DNA of 64,000 nucleotides from assembly GCF_018617395.1 (NCBI RefSeq), contig NZ_JACSKC010000001.1, forward strand, positions 1,860,001 through 1,924,000, read 5' to 3'. Below the pieces are notes generated by a model. That model had not been told where the DNA came from. It did no database searches and saw only the letters and a program-made list of their open reading frames with translations. Below, piece by piece: positions 44,623-52,816 of the stretch; the stretch's first letter is position 1, and each line of letters starts with the position of its first letter. Made by a program: the position numbers and the translations under genes. The stretch comes from Exiguobacterium sp. s48. Its GTDB lineage: Bacteria; Bacillota; Bacilli; Exiguobacteriales; Exiguobacteriaceae.

Positions 44623-45984
44623 TTGGAAACAAATAAACTAAAGCGCGAGCTGTCCACCCGGCAACTTACGATGATTTCCCTCGGGAGCGCCATCGGAACT
44701 GGGCTGTTCCTCGGAAGCGGTCTCGCGATTCAAACCGCTGGCCCGAGCGTGCTCGTCAGCTATGCCATCGGGGCGTTCATCGTCCTCTTACTCATGGGTG
44801 CTCTCGCCGAAATGACGGTCGCCCATCCAACATCCGGATCATTCGGAACGATTGCCGAGCGATACGTTCATCCACTCGCCGGTTTTCTCGTCCGTTACTC
44901 TTACTGGGTCGCGAACGTACTGGCTGTAGGGGTTGAAGTCAGTGCCATCGCCATCTACATGCGCTACTGGTTCCCAGATGTGAACGGGTTCGTTTGGGTC
45001 GCCCTCTTCGGTGGACTACTCATTTACGTCAACGCCCGTCACGTTCACACGTTCGGAACGACCGAATACTGGTTATCCTTCATCAAAGTAACTGCCATCA
45101 TCCTATTCATCGTCCTCGGTGCCGCCACATTGTTCGGCGAACCAGGATCACCGATTGAGTCAATCACGACAGGAAACGAAGGCTTCTTCGCGTTCGGCTT
45201 TTACGGAATGTGGGTGACGATTTTCATCTCCCTCTTCAGTTTCCTTGGAACCGAGCTCGTCGCTGTCACAGCCGGTGAAGCGAAAGACCCGGACCAGGCT
45301 GTACCACGTGCTTTACGTGCGACAGTGTTCCGTCTAACGTTCTTCTATGTCATCACGCTCGCAATTATGCTCATGCTCATCCCATGGCAGCAAGCAGGGA
45401 TTGACCAAAGTCCGTTCGTACTCGTCATGGAACAGTTCGATGTCCCGTTCGCGGCAGGCATCCTCAACTTTGTAATTTTAATCGCTGCCTTGTCGGCTAT
45501 GAACGCACAGCTCTATGCATCGACACGCATGATGTACTCACTCGCGGAAGCCGGTGATGCACCGAAAGCGTTCAAAAAAATTAGCAAAAACGGTATCCCG
45601 ACGTTCGCGTTACTCGTCTCAACGGGAGGGATCGTCCTTGCCGCGCTCCTACAAGTATTCATGGAGTCGTCGTATCCATTCTTGATGGGAATCTCGATGT
45701 TCGGAGCCATTTTCACATGGTTCATGGTGTTTGTCTCCCACTTGTTCTTCCGTAAGAAATGGACTGGACGAAAACTTCCCGTTCGCATGATGGGCTATCC
45801 GTTCCTCCCATTACTCGGAGCAGTATTACTCCTCAGTCTGATGATCACAACCTGGTTCACAGATTTCAACATCTTGTTGAAATTCGGCGTACCATGGTTG
45901 ATTGGATTGACCATCATCTATTACGTACGAGAACAATTGCGTAATAAACAAGGTCGCTCACAAAATATTGAAAAAGCCAATTAA
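44623..45984 (+). CDS. Amino-acid permease of the APC superfamily
   Basis: 453 residues, about 12 membrane helices. TMISLGSAIGTGLFLGSG in helix 1 and FSFLGTELVAVTAGEAKDP in the middle are amino-acid permease motifs (AAT family: GABA, proline, aromatic or arginine permeases). The start is a TTG with AAAGGAGA upstream. It sits divergent from the trp operon, but no T-box controls it, so tryptophan transport is not implied. Confidence 0.9.
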   Translation: METNKLKRELSTRQLTMISLGSAIGTGLFLGSGLAIQTAGPSVLVSYAIGAFIVLLLMGALAEMTVAHPTSGSFGTIAERYVHPLAGFLVRYSYWVANVLAVGVEVSAIAIYMRYWFPDVNGFVWVALFGGLLIYVNARHVHTFGTTEYWLSFIKVTAIILFIVLGAATLFGEPGSPIESITTGNEGFFAFGFYGMWVTIFISLFSFLGTELVAVTAGEAKDPDQAVPRALRATVFRLTFFYVITLAIMLMLIPWQQAGIDQSPFVLVMEQFDVPFAAGILNFVILIAALSAMNAQLYASTRMMYSLAEAGDAPKAFKKISKNGIPTFALLVSTGGIVLAALLQVFMESSYPFLMGISMFGAIFTWFMVFVSHLFFRKKWTGRKLPVRMMGYPFLPLLGAVLLLSLMITTWFTDFNILLKFGVPWLIGLTIIYYVREQLRNKQGRSQNIEKAN

Positions 45985-45991
45985 GTCTTCT

Positions 45992-46022
45992 CCCTCCGTC
46001 ATGATACGGAGGGTTTTTTTAT
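45992..46022 (+). terminator. Terminator of the permease gene
   Basis: CCCTCCGT and ACGGAGGG with TTTTTTT. Confidence 0.9.
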
Positions 46023-46024
46023 GC

Positions 46025-46058
46025 AAAAAGAGTTCCTTTCGCAATCGAAAGGAACTCG
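46025..46058 (-). terminator. Terminator of the M23 hydrolase gene
   Basis: GAGTTCCTTTCG and CGAAAGGAACTC with a four-base loop and TTTTT on the reverse strand. Confidence 0.9.
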
Positions 46059-46070
46059 CAATTTAAGGCA

Positions 46071-47561
46071 TCAGAAGAACTGACGGGGGTTGACGGTGCT
46101 TCCTGCGCTCGTTGCCGAGTACGAGTAGCCACCTTTGTGGATTTCAAAGTGTAAGTGTGGACCTGACGAATTACCAGTACTTCCCAACGTCCCGATATTC
46201 GATCCTTGGGTCACACGTTGCCCTGAACTGACAGATACTGATGTCATATGTGCATATACCGTTGTCCAAACTTGACCGTTGATGACGTGGGCGATCATGA
46301 CGTGATTCCCATATGCCCCGCCCCAGCCTGCACGAATGACCGTACCTGTAGCTGCTGCATGAATCGGTGTACCAACAGGTCCTGCGATATCTAAGCCGTT
46401 GTGGAACGAGTATCCGTAAGCGCCGCTCGCTGGTCCCCAGCCTTGTGAGTATCGACCTGAAGCCGGTTGAATAAACATCGAGCTAGACGGAGCTGGCGTA
46501 GATGTCGTTGGTGCCGGCGGTGGAGTCGGCTCAGGTTTAGGGGCTGGCGCCGGTGCCGGTTTTGGTGCAGGTGTCGACGTCTTGTTTGAAGATGACGAAG
46601 ACGTGGTATTAGTCTTATTGTCTTGTTTTTGTTGTGCTGCTTGACGAGCCGCTTCTGCTTTTCGTTCAGCTTCGGCCTGACGTGCTGCTTCCGCTTGTCG
46701 TGCAGCTTCTGCTTGACGCGCTTCTTCCGCTTTACGTGCCGCCTCTTGACGAGCTGCTTCTTCCGCACGTCGACGGGCTTCCTCTTCTTCACGACGTTGC
46801 GCTTCGATTTCAGCGGCAATCGCCTGTTCTTGCGCCTCTAACGTCGCTTCAATCTCTTGAAGGTCGAAGATTTGCGATTCGAACTTGATATTTTTTTCTT
46901 CAAGTTCTTTAATACGTTTTTCGCGTTGTTTCATTTTCTTTTCAAGCTCGGCTTGACGAATTTCGAGTGCTTTTTGTTGTTCGAGCAGCGAGGCACGCTC
47001 TGCTTTCAAGTCGGCCTGTGCTTTTTTCAACGACCGTTGTGTCGCTTCATAGTCGTCAAACAATTCTTGGTCACTCCGTTGAATCGTTCCAGCTGTGATC
47101 ATGCGTGTGACGAGGTCTGAAAGATTTTTCGACCCAAAGATAAACTCGGCCCAGTTGATTGAACTACCACCATTTTTTTGCATCGTGGCCATCCGTTCTT
47201 TCATCATTTCTTCTTGGGCTTTCATTTTCTCTTGGTAGTCTTTAATATCAGCTTCCAAATCCTCGATTTTCATTTCAGTGCGTTTGATTTCTTGGCGCTT
47301 CATAGCGACATCGTTGATGATGTCCTGTAACTGCGCGTCCATTTTATTGACCTCTGCCTGAACTTTCGAAATCTCTTCTTTGTTCACTTCGATTTTTGAT
47401 GAAGTATCAGCTTGGTCTTTCTTCACGTTATTTCGTTTTTCTTGCACTTTTTGTTGTTGTTCTTGTTTTTCTTTAATTGACGTCGATGCATCCGCAACTG
47501 TATGTGTGCTGATCAGCATCACACCTAGCGTCAGCGTCGAGACTGTGCGTTTCCAATTCAT
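46071..47561 (-). CDS. Secreted coiled-coil M23 peptidoglycan hydrolase (CwlO/EnvC-like)
   Basis: 496 residues. The signal peptide ends near ADAS. A long coiled coil covers about 30-270, followed by an Ala-rich repeat of the unit RQAEAA (about 275-315) and a Pro/Ala linker. The LytM/M23 domain (about 360-496) has HNGLDIAGPVGTPIHAA and GPHLHFEIHKGG, giving the zinc ligands H, D and HxH. It cleaves peptide cross-links in the wall. Coiled-coil M23 proteins of this build are usually activated by FtsEX; that is inferred. The repeat DNA is at about 46625-46765. Confidence 0.92.
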   Translation of the reverse strand: MNWKRTVSTLTLGVMLISTHTVADASTSIKEKQEQQQKVQEKRNNVKKDQADTSSKIEVNKEEISKVQAEVNKMDAQLQDIINDVAMKRQEIKRTEMKIEDLEADIKDYQEKMKAQEEMMKERMATMQKNGGSSINWAEFIFGSKNLSDLVTRMITAGTIQRSDQELFDDYEATQRSLKKAQADLKAERASLLEQQKALEIRQAELEKKMKQREKRIKELEEKNIKFESQIFDLQEIEATLEAQEQAIAAEIEAQRREEEEARRRAEEAARQEAARKAEEARQAEAARQAEAARQAEAERKAEAARQAAQQKQDNKTNTTSSSSSNKTSTPAPKPAPAPAPKPEPTPPPAPTTSTPAPSSSMFIQPASGRYSQGWGPASGAYGYSFHNGLDIAGPVGTPIHAAATGTVIRAGWGGAYGNHVMIAHVINGQVWTTVYAHMTSVSVSSGQRVTQGSNIGTLGSTGNSSGPHLHFEIHKGGYSYSATSAGSTVNPRQFF

Positions 47562-47912
47562 GAATGAGGTACATCCTTTCTAAAATAACAAACCTGGGTA
47601 CCAGCGGAACTACATATTTTAAGCCGTTTCAGTATGTAACAAAAACGATCGATCCGTTGAGTTTCAACACGACTAATTATATCTAACTGTTAGATATTTT
47701 CCTGTTAAAGTTATATTTCAATTTTATTACGCACAAACAATAGCGTCGCTAATGAATACGCACCACTTATTATGTATCAATATCTTTTTCGACTCCCCTT
47801 TTTGACATCTTTCTGTAATGTTTTATGTAAATAGAGAATACTTTACCCTATTTTCAAATAATAAATATAGGAAGTATACATCCAATTTCCAATTGATGGG
47901 ATGGCTCATCAT
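47562..47912. promoter_or_regulatory. Upstream region of the M23 gene with a 19-bp palindrome at a TATAAT box
   Basis: ATATCTAACTGTTAGATAT (47679-47697) is a perfect dyad that overlaps TATAAT on the reverse strand (47681-47676). A regulator bound there would cover the -10. No good -35 and no riboswitch were recognised, and there is no gene in the rest of this stretch. Confidence 0.4.
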
Positions 47913-47913
47913 A

Positions 47914-47962
47914 AAAAAATCCATGCCTCGCTTCATGTGAACATGAGCAAGACATGGACGTT
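47914..47962 (-). terminator. Terminator of the DUF423 gene
   Basis: TCCATGTCTTGCTCATGT and ACATGAAGCGAGGCATGGA form a long imperfect stem with TTTTTTT on the reverse strand. Confidence 0.88.
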
Positions 47963-47979
47963 ACATACATATGCTATTT

Positions 47980-48345
47980 TTATAGTTTCGTTGCACCAAC
48001 GATGACAAAAATCCAGGCGGCGATGAATAAAACGCCACCAATTGGTGTCACAGCTCCCAGTTTCGTGATTCCCGTCAATGCCATGACATATAAACTTCCC
48101 GAGAAAAAGAGAATCCCAGCAAACATGAGCCAACCGGCCACGTTAAACTGGCTGATGCTCACACGCATGAGCAGTGACGCGATCCCGATGATTCCGAGCG
48201 CATGAATCATGTGATAGAGCACACCAGTCTGCCAGTTCGCTAACATATTCGGTGATAGTCTCTCTTTTAACGCATGCGCACCGAATGCACCGAGTGCCAC
48301 GCCGAGTGCCATTAATCCGGCACCGATCATTAATAAGATTTTCAT
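47980..48345 (-). CDS. DUF423 membrane protein (YwdK-like)
   Basis: 121 residues with four membrane helices. LGVALGAFGAHALKERL and WQTGVLYHMIHALGI are the DUF423 signature. The function is unknown. It lies 12 bases after the TRIC-type gene and is likely cotranscribed. Confidence 0.9.
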   Translation of the reverse strand: MKILLMIGAGLMALGVALGAFGAHALKERLSPNMLANWQTGVLYHMIHALGIIGIASLLMRVSISQFNVAGWLMFAGILFFSGSLYVMALTGITKLGAVTPIGGVLFIAAWIFVIVGATKL

Positions 48346-48357
48346 TTGTCTTCCCCC

Positions 48358-48957
48358 TTATCTGACTTTTCGTGCTGGTAAATTCCACTTCCGATAGTAG
48401 GATATCACTCGAAGTGTCGCGACGACAATTAAAAGCGCATAGACGGCAAGGCCACCTTCGAGCTTGAAGTAGTACGTAATGACCGCAATGAGAATCGCCC
48501 AAATCGCATACACCTCAGACTGTAAGACGAGCGGCTTACGTCCGGCTAGTAAGTCACGGACGACCCCACCGCCGACCCCAGTCAGGACAGCCGCTGCAAT
48601 CGCAGCGGATAAAGGTAAATCAAGCTTGATGGCGACCTGCGCTCCTTGGAAGGCGAAAGCGACGAGACCAATCGCATCGACAATCACGCCCCAGCGCTCC
48701 CAATGTGGCAAGACGACACTTGGTAGCAGGAAGATGAGGAGTGCGACAAGAAAACATAAAATAAATAAATCATTCTGTTGCCAAATCAAACTGACGGGGT
48801 TTCCTAATAGAACGTTTCGAATGGCGCCACCACCAAATGCAGTAATAAACGCGAGCAGCCAAACCCCAAAAATATCGTATTTTTCATCCATCGCAATGAT
48901 GGCTCCGCTCGCCGCGAACGCAATCGTTCCGACGACGTTGAGCAATTCCCACTCCAT
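48358..48957 (-). CDS. TRIC-type (UPF0126) cation channel-like membrane protein
   Basis: 199 residues from the ATG at 48957 (AAGGGAT just ahead). It has seven hydrophobic helices in two similar halves: GTIAFAASGAIIAM...FGGGAIRNVLLG and GLVAFAFQGAQVAI...GVGGGVVRDLLAGR. This double GGG...RD pattern defines the prokaryotic TRIC family, whose members conduct K+ or other cations. Confidence 0.9.
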   Translation of the reverse strand: MEWELLNVVGTIAFAASGAIIAMDEKYDIFGVWLLAFITAFGGGAIRNVLLGNPVSLIWQQNDLFILCFLVALLIFLLPSVVLPHWERWGVIVDAIGLVAFAFQGAQVAIKLDLPLSAAIAAAVLTGVGGGVVRDLLAGRKPLVLQSEVYAIWAILIAVITYYFKLEGGLAVYALLIVVATLRVISYYRKWNLPARKVR

Positions 48958-49056
48958 GAACATCCCTTGCCCTTTCTTCAACGCATTGTATGGTAAAGTA
49001 TAGTTACAAAAATTCAGGTCAGTCGAGCGACTGTCGTAAAGGATGTCGGTATTACT

Positions 49057-50694
49057 ATGAAACGTATCGCTTTGTTCCGCATATGGATTATCGTCACCAT
49101 GTTCGCCCGATTCATCATCCGGCTGTACGCCTTTTCACGCAAACAACAACAAGGTGTCGCCACGACCGAAGAATATGAAGCGCTCATGCTCAAGCTCGCG
49201 CGCGAGTATAAACGAAACGCACTACGGCTTGAGGGTCTATTGATCAAACTCGGTCAATTCCTATCCATTCGTGCAGACTTACTGCCACCGGCCGTCTTAA
49301 ACGAGTTATCCGAGCTCGTCGACCGTGTCCCGACATCCGGTTGGGATAAGTCACGTGCGATTCTTGAAGCGGAATGGGGTGTCCCATACACTCAAGTCGT
49401 CAAAGACGTCGGCATCGATGCCGTCGCATCCGCTTCAATCGGTGAAGTATACGGTGCTACACTTCTCGAAAACGGTAAGCGGGTCGCCATCAAAATCCAG
49501 CGCCCGAATATCGAAAAAATCATCCGAACCGACTTCCGAGCCATGCGGATTGTCACGTCGATGTTGAAGCGGACATCCCTCGCAAAATCAACCGACTTAG
49601 ATAGCTTATATCGCCAAATGATTTTTGTCATCGGGGATGAACTAAATTTTCAAACCGAATTAAAAAACGCCTTATATTTCAAAGCCAAATACGCCGACAA
49701 TCCAGATGTTTATATCCCGGATTATCATGAGCATCTCTGCACAAATCGCGTCTTGACGATGGATTGGGTCGATGCACGCCGTATTACCGATCTCGCCTTT
49801 TTGAAAGAAAATGACATTGACCGTTCCGCCCTAGCAGAACGTCTGTTCACACTCGCCGCCGAACAACTTTTGTTCGGTGGACAGTTCCATGCCGATCCGC
49901 ACCCGGGTAACGTTCAGATTCGGGCAGACGGCACCATCATTTTGCTCGACTTTGGCATGGTCGGTCAGACGACCTCACAAGATATGGCGACAATTCGAAA
50001 TATCCTACAGGCGTTCATCTCGCTCGACTATGACAGCATCGTCGACGGATTAGAAGATTTACGTTTTCTCTTACCAACGGCGAACAAACAAAACATTCGC
50101 CAAGCGTTGGAGAAGGCCGTCACGTTTTATTTAGAAACCGATATCGACACCGTCGATACGAAATTGATCGAGAAGGTGTTACAAGACATTCAGTTACTCG
50201 TCAAAAACGAACCAATTCAATTACCCGCAGAGTTTGCCTTCTTTGGTCGGGCCGCCTCGACTTTACTTGGAATTCTACAAATTCTCGATCCGAAAATTGA
50301 CCTATTTACACTCGGGAAACCGATTGTCATCGACTGGCTTGAGGAAGATGGAACGACCTTACAAAATCGTTACGTAAAGACAGGGATCAATTATGCGAAA
50401 AAGTTATTGAACGTCCCACCCCTTCTCGACAATTATTTAAAAGAACCGACACGAAAACGCCTGTCGGAGCAAGCGATGTTCCAGCGAAACATGGAATCAA
50501 AAGAACTCTTGCACCGTCAGACGTTCAATGCCATCGTCATTTTACTTGGTTTACTTGTCGGTCTACTCGGCTACATCCGACCAGATGAATGGCTCTTTTG
50601 GTCAGGTGGTGTCGTCTCCGTTTTGGCTTATTTCAATTGGAGACGCCTCGGACGAAAGATTCGTCATTTGGCACGCCAAGACTTTCGAGTGTAA
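49057..50694 (+). CDS. UbiB/AarF (ABC1) atypical kinase-like membrane protein
   Basis: 545 residues. The KxGQ motif is LLIKLGQFLSIRADLLP. The A-rich loop is ASASIGEVYGATL. HADPHPGNVQIR and LLDFGMVG supply the catalytic and metal residues. Two membrane helices end the protein (about 490-530). Members are ATPases linked to quinone or lipid metabolism; B. subtilis YtxP-type roles are unclear. The 3' end overlaps the convergent fusion gene by 62 bases. Confidence 0.92.
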   Translation: MKRIALFRIWIIVTMFARFIIRLYAFSRKQQQGVATTEEYEALMLKLAREYKRNALRLEGLLIKLGQFLSIRADLLPPAVLNELSELVDRVPTSGWDKSRAILEAEWGVPYTQVVKDVGIDAVASASIGEVYGATLLENGKRVAIKIQRPNIEKIIRTDFRAMRIVTSMLKRTSLAKSTDLDSLYRQMIFVIGDELNFQTELKNALYFKAKYADNPDVYIPDYHEHLCTNRVLTMDWVDARRITDLAFLKENDIDRSALAERLFTLAAEQLLFGGQFHADPHPGNVQIRADGTIILLDFGMVGQTTSQDMATIRNILQAFISLDYDSIVDGLEDLRFLLPTANKQNIRQALEKAVTFYLETDIDTVDTKLIEKVLQDIQLLVKNEPIQLPAEFAFFGRAASTLLGILQILDPKIDLFTLGKPIVIDWLEEDGTTLQNRYVKTGINYAKKLLNVPPLLDNYLKEPTRKRLSEQAMFQRNMESKELLHRQTFNAIVILLGLLVGLLGYIRPDEWLFWSGGVVSVLAYFNWRRLGRKIRHLARQDFRV

Positions 50695-52216
50695 GCGAAC
50701 CGTCACTTTCAGAAGTGGCGGTTTTTTGTTGAATCCACTGTGCGATGTAAGCCCCAGCGTCTCGCATCATGCGAGTCGTCGTCCAACCCATGGTCGATAC
50801 TTGAATGACGTTCGCCCGCTTTAGATAGTCACTTTCATATTGCACGAGATAGCCTTGATACGACAATTGTTTCCCCAGCGCGATGGAGGATTGGGTAGAG
50901 GGAATCGGAATGGTCAGGATACCCGGTGACTGGGCAGGACTGAGCTCAATGTGTAAGCCGTTCTCATGAAGCGAATCGACTAGGACGAGCAGCTTCTCTT
51001 CATGCGACGCGACCTCTTCTTCCGTCAGTTCGTCTAATGCGACCGCCATCGCCGAAAGGAGCGGTTCTGACTGCGTAAAGGCGATTGGTTGATAAAGTGA
51101 CAAGTCAAGATAGCGTGGCACGTTTCGCATCGCTTCTGCCCGATGCTTCATGGCGACGAATGCGAGACCCGGTGCGTTCCGCAACGCCTTTCCTGAAGAA
51201 AAGGTCACGTAGTTCGCGAATCCATAGTCATAGGCAAACGTCCCAACGGCACTAATCGCGTCAATGGCAACGATGCCTTGCCATGTCTGAAGTGGTTCAA
51301 GATCGATTAAAACCCCATGTGAGGTCTCACAATGAACGGTCCATACCCAATCCGGCGCAATGCATTCGAATTGAGTTCGATCCCACCTTCCATCTCCGTC
51401 TACTGTAATGACATCAAAAGCGAGACCCGCACGCCGGGCATGGTCAATCAGGCGTTCTCCAAACTCGCCCGCATTGAGAATGACACCTTGTCCAACCAAC
51501 TGAACGGCAACCGCATCATTGGCGACCGTCCCGCTTCCAAGAAGCGTATAGACGTAAGGGAGTCCGATTATTCCCGTGAGTTTTTGTTGCACCGCTTCAA
51601 GCATTCGCTTCGTTTCATTTGAACGATGAGGGCGCGGTTGCCTCGAGAGTCGCATTCGTACACGTTCTGAGCATTCAACGGGACCTGCGAGTAAACTTTT
51701 CGAACGAAGGGTCGACGCTGATTGGGATTTGTAAAAGGCAGTCCTCGTTAACATCATCGGGACATATCTCGCTTCTTCAGGACCAATCGGATCAGCAAAC
51801 GGCACAAATCCAAACCGATGGTAAAGTACTTGTTCACGTGTCGTTCCACTGATGACGATGCCATCAACCTCACGTTCTGTCGCATCGTCGATGACCGCAC
51901 GCATCAGTCCGGCAAATGTCCGATTGCGCCGATATGCTTTCTTCACAGCAAGAAGACGTATCTCGAGCCATTCCCCTTCAGGAATACGCACTCCCTTTTG
52001 CTCCAATGAAAACGGCCGTTCCCCTCGTAACGCACACATGGCAATCACTTCACCGTCCGCTTCCCCAATCCAATATGTATTCTCTTCATGAAACTTGTCG
52101 ACGAGTCGTCGCTCCGGATTCGGTGGATGTTGCGGGATCTCTTCAACGAATGTCTCGTAATTCAACCGATGAATGGCGTCAAAATCAGACGCCACGGCTT
52201 TTCTGTATACGATCAT
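50633..52216 (-). CDS. Fusion protein: GNAT acetyltransferase plus class V PLP aminotransferase
   Basis: 527 residues. Residues about 1-160 are a GNAT domain (RLLAVKKAYRRNRTFAGLMRAV, VLYHRFGFVPF). Residues about 175-505 are a class V aminotransferase: LLAGPVECSERVRMRLSRQ, GSGTVANDAVAV, VAIDAISAVGTFAYD (Asp to PLP) and FSSGKALRNAPGLAFV (PLP Lys). The closest class is the serine-glyoxylate/aminoethylphosphonate type. One chain could transaminate and acetylate the same small molecule. It overlaps the PlsY-like gene by 32 bases. Confidence 0.87.
   Translation of the reverse strand: MIVYRKAVASDFDAIHRLNYETFVEEIPQHPPNPERRLVDKFHEENTYWIGEADGEVIAMCALRGERPFSLEQKGVRIPEGEWLEIRLLAVKKAYRRNRTFAGLMRAVIDDATEREVDGIVISGTTREQVLYHRFGFVPFADPIGPEEARYVPMMLTRTAFYKSQSASTLRSKSLLAGPVECSERVRMRLSRQPRPHRSNETKRMLEAVQQKLTGIIGLPYVYTLLGSGTVANDAVAVQLVGQGVILNAGEFGERLIDHARRAGLAFDVITVDGDGRWDRTQFECIAPDWVWTVHCETSHGVLIDLEPLQTWQGIVAIDAISAVGTFAYDYGFANYVTFSSGKALRNAPGLAFVAMKHRAEAMRNVPRYLDLSLYQPIAFTQSEPLLSAMAVALDELTEEEVASHEEKLLVLVDSLHENGLHIELSPAQSPGILTIPIPSTQSSIALGKQLSYQGYLVQYESDYLKRANVIQVSTMGWTTTRMMRDAGAYIAQWIQQKTATSESDGSLTLESLGVPNDESFVRGVSN
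50697..50728 (+). terminator. Terminator of the UbiB gene, inside the fusion gene
   Basis: AACCGTCACTT and AAGTGGCGGTTTTTT form the stem just past the UbiB stop codon. It lies within the 3' coding part of the convergent fusion gene. Confidence 0.8.
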
Positions 52217-52724
52217 GGTTTCCCTCCTTCACATGATGATAGACGATCACGATAGCAATCAGCATAGCCCATATGACATTCTCAACATGTCCAAGCGCAG
52301 CAAGCGGAAGTAAGATCAGCATCACTAGTCCCGTCTCACGAGAGTTACCTGTTACTTTGATGAAGAGCAACAAGACAACAAGACCACCGATAAACCACCA
52401 TGGGTCATATGCCCATATGATTCCAGAAAAAACGGCATATCCCTTCCCACCTGCACGGATTCGCCAAAACGGATAAATATGCCCGAGTGTGAGCGCGAGT
52501 GCCGTCTGCCAAAAATACGGTCCGCTCATCTGTAGGACGAGAATCGTCTTGAGCACGTCGAATCCATATACGATGAGAAACGCCTTCACACCACCGATGC
52601 GATGCGCATTGCGCGCACCGGTATTCTTCGAACCAGATGTCGCTAAATCATGTCCACTTAGCACCCCATACAGCCTACCCCCAAGCAGACTCCCGACGAG
52701 ATAGCCAATGATGATGATCCACAT
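52185..52724 (-). CDS. PlsY-like acylphosphate:glycerol-3-phosphate acyltransferase family protein
   Basis: 179 residues, five to six membrane helices. SGSKNTGARNAHRIGGVKAF corresponds to PlsY motif 1 (S-G-N-G-A-x-N) and GGKGYAVFSG to motif 2. It is shorter than PlsY (about 195-200) and has K for the usual G after GS. It may be a paralogue beside a main plsY elsewhere, so acyltransferase activity is uncertain. It is in one transcript with the fusion gene. Confidence 0.8.
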   Translation of the reverse strand: MWIIIIGYLVGSLLGGRLYGVLSGHDLATSGSKNTGARNAHRIGGVKAFLIVYGFDVLKTILVLQMSGPYFWQTALALTLGHIYPFWRIRAGGKGYAVFSGIIWAYDPWWFIGGLVVLLLFIKVTGNSRETGLVMLILLPLAALGHVENVIWAMLIAIVIVYHHVKEGNHDRIQKSRGV

Positions 52725-52816
52725 AATATCCCCTCATTTTTTGGAAATTTGTGTGCGTTTCAGAAAAACGGGTATCCTCTAATTAACTGTGCACTTTTTG
52801 GAAAGGGGAAATCAAG

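Noticed and set aside
46625-46765. Short DNA repeats that could suggest a CRISPR or satellite array
   Set aside because: They encode the RQAEAA repeats of the M23 protein; no spacers exist.
47832-47849. WalR-like repeat TGTAAT...TGTAAA
   Set aside because: Spacing is six rather than five bases and the orientation is away from the gene.
47562-47912. Cyclic-di-AMP or cyclic-di-GMP riboswitch before the M23 gene
   Set aside because: Some short words resemble riboswitch cores, but the ordered motifs are missing.
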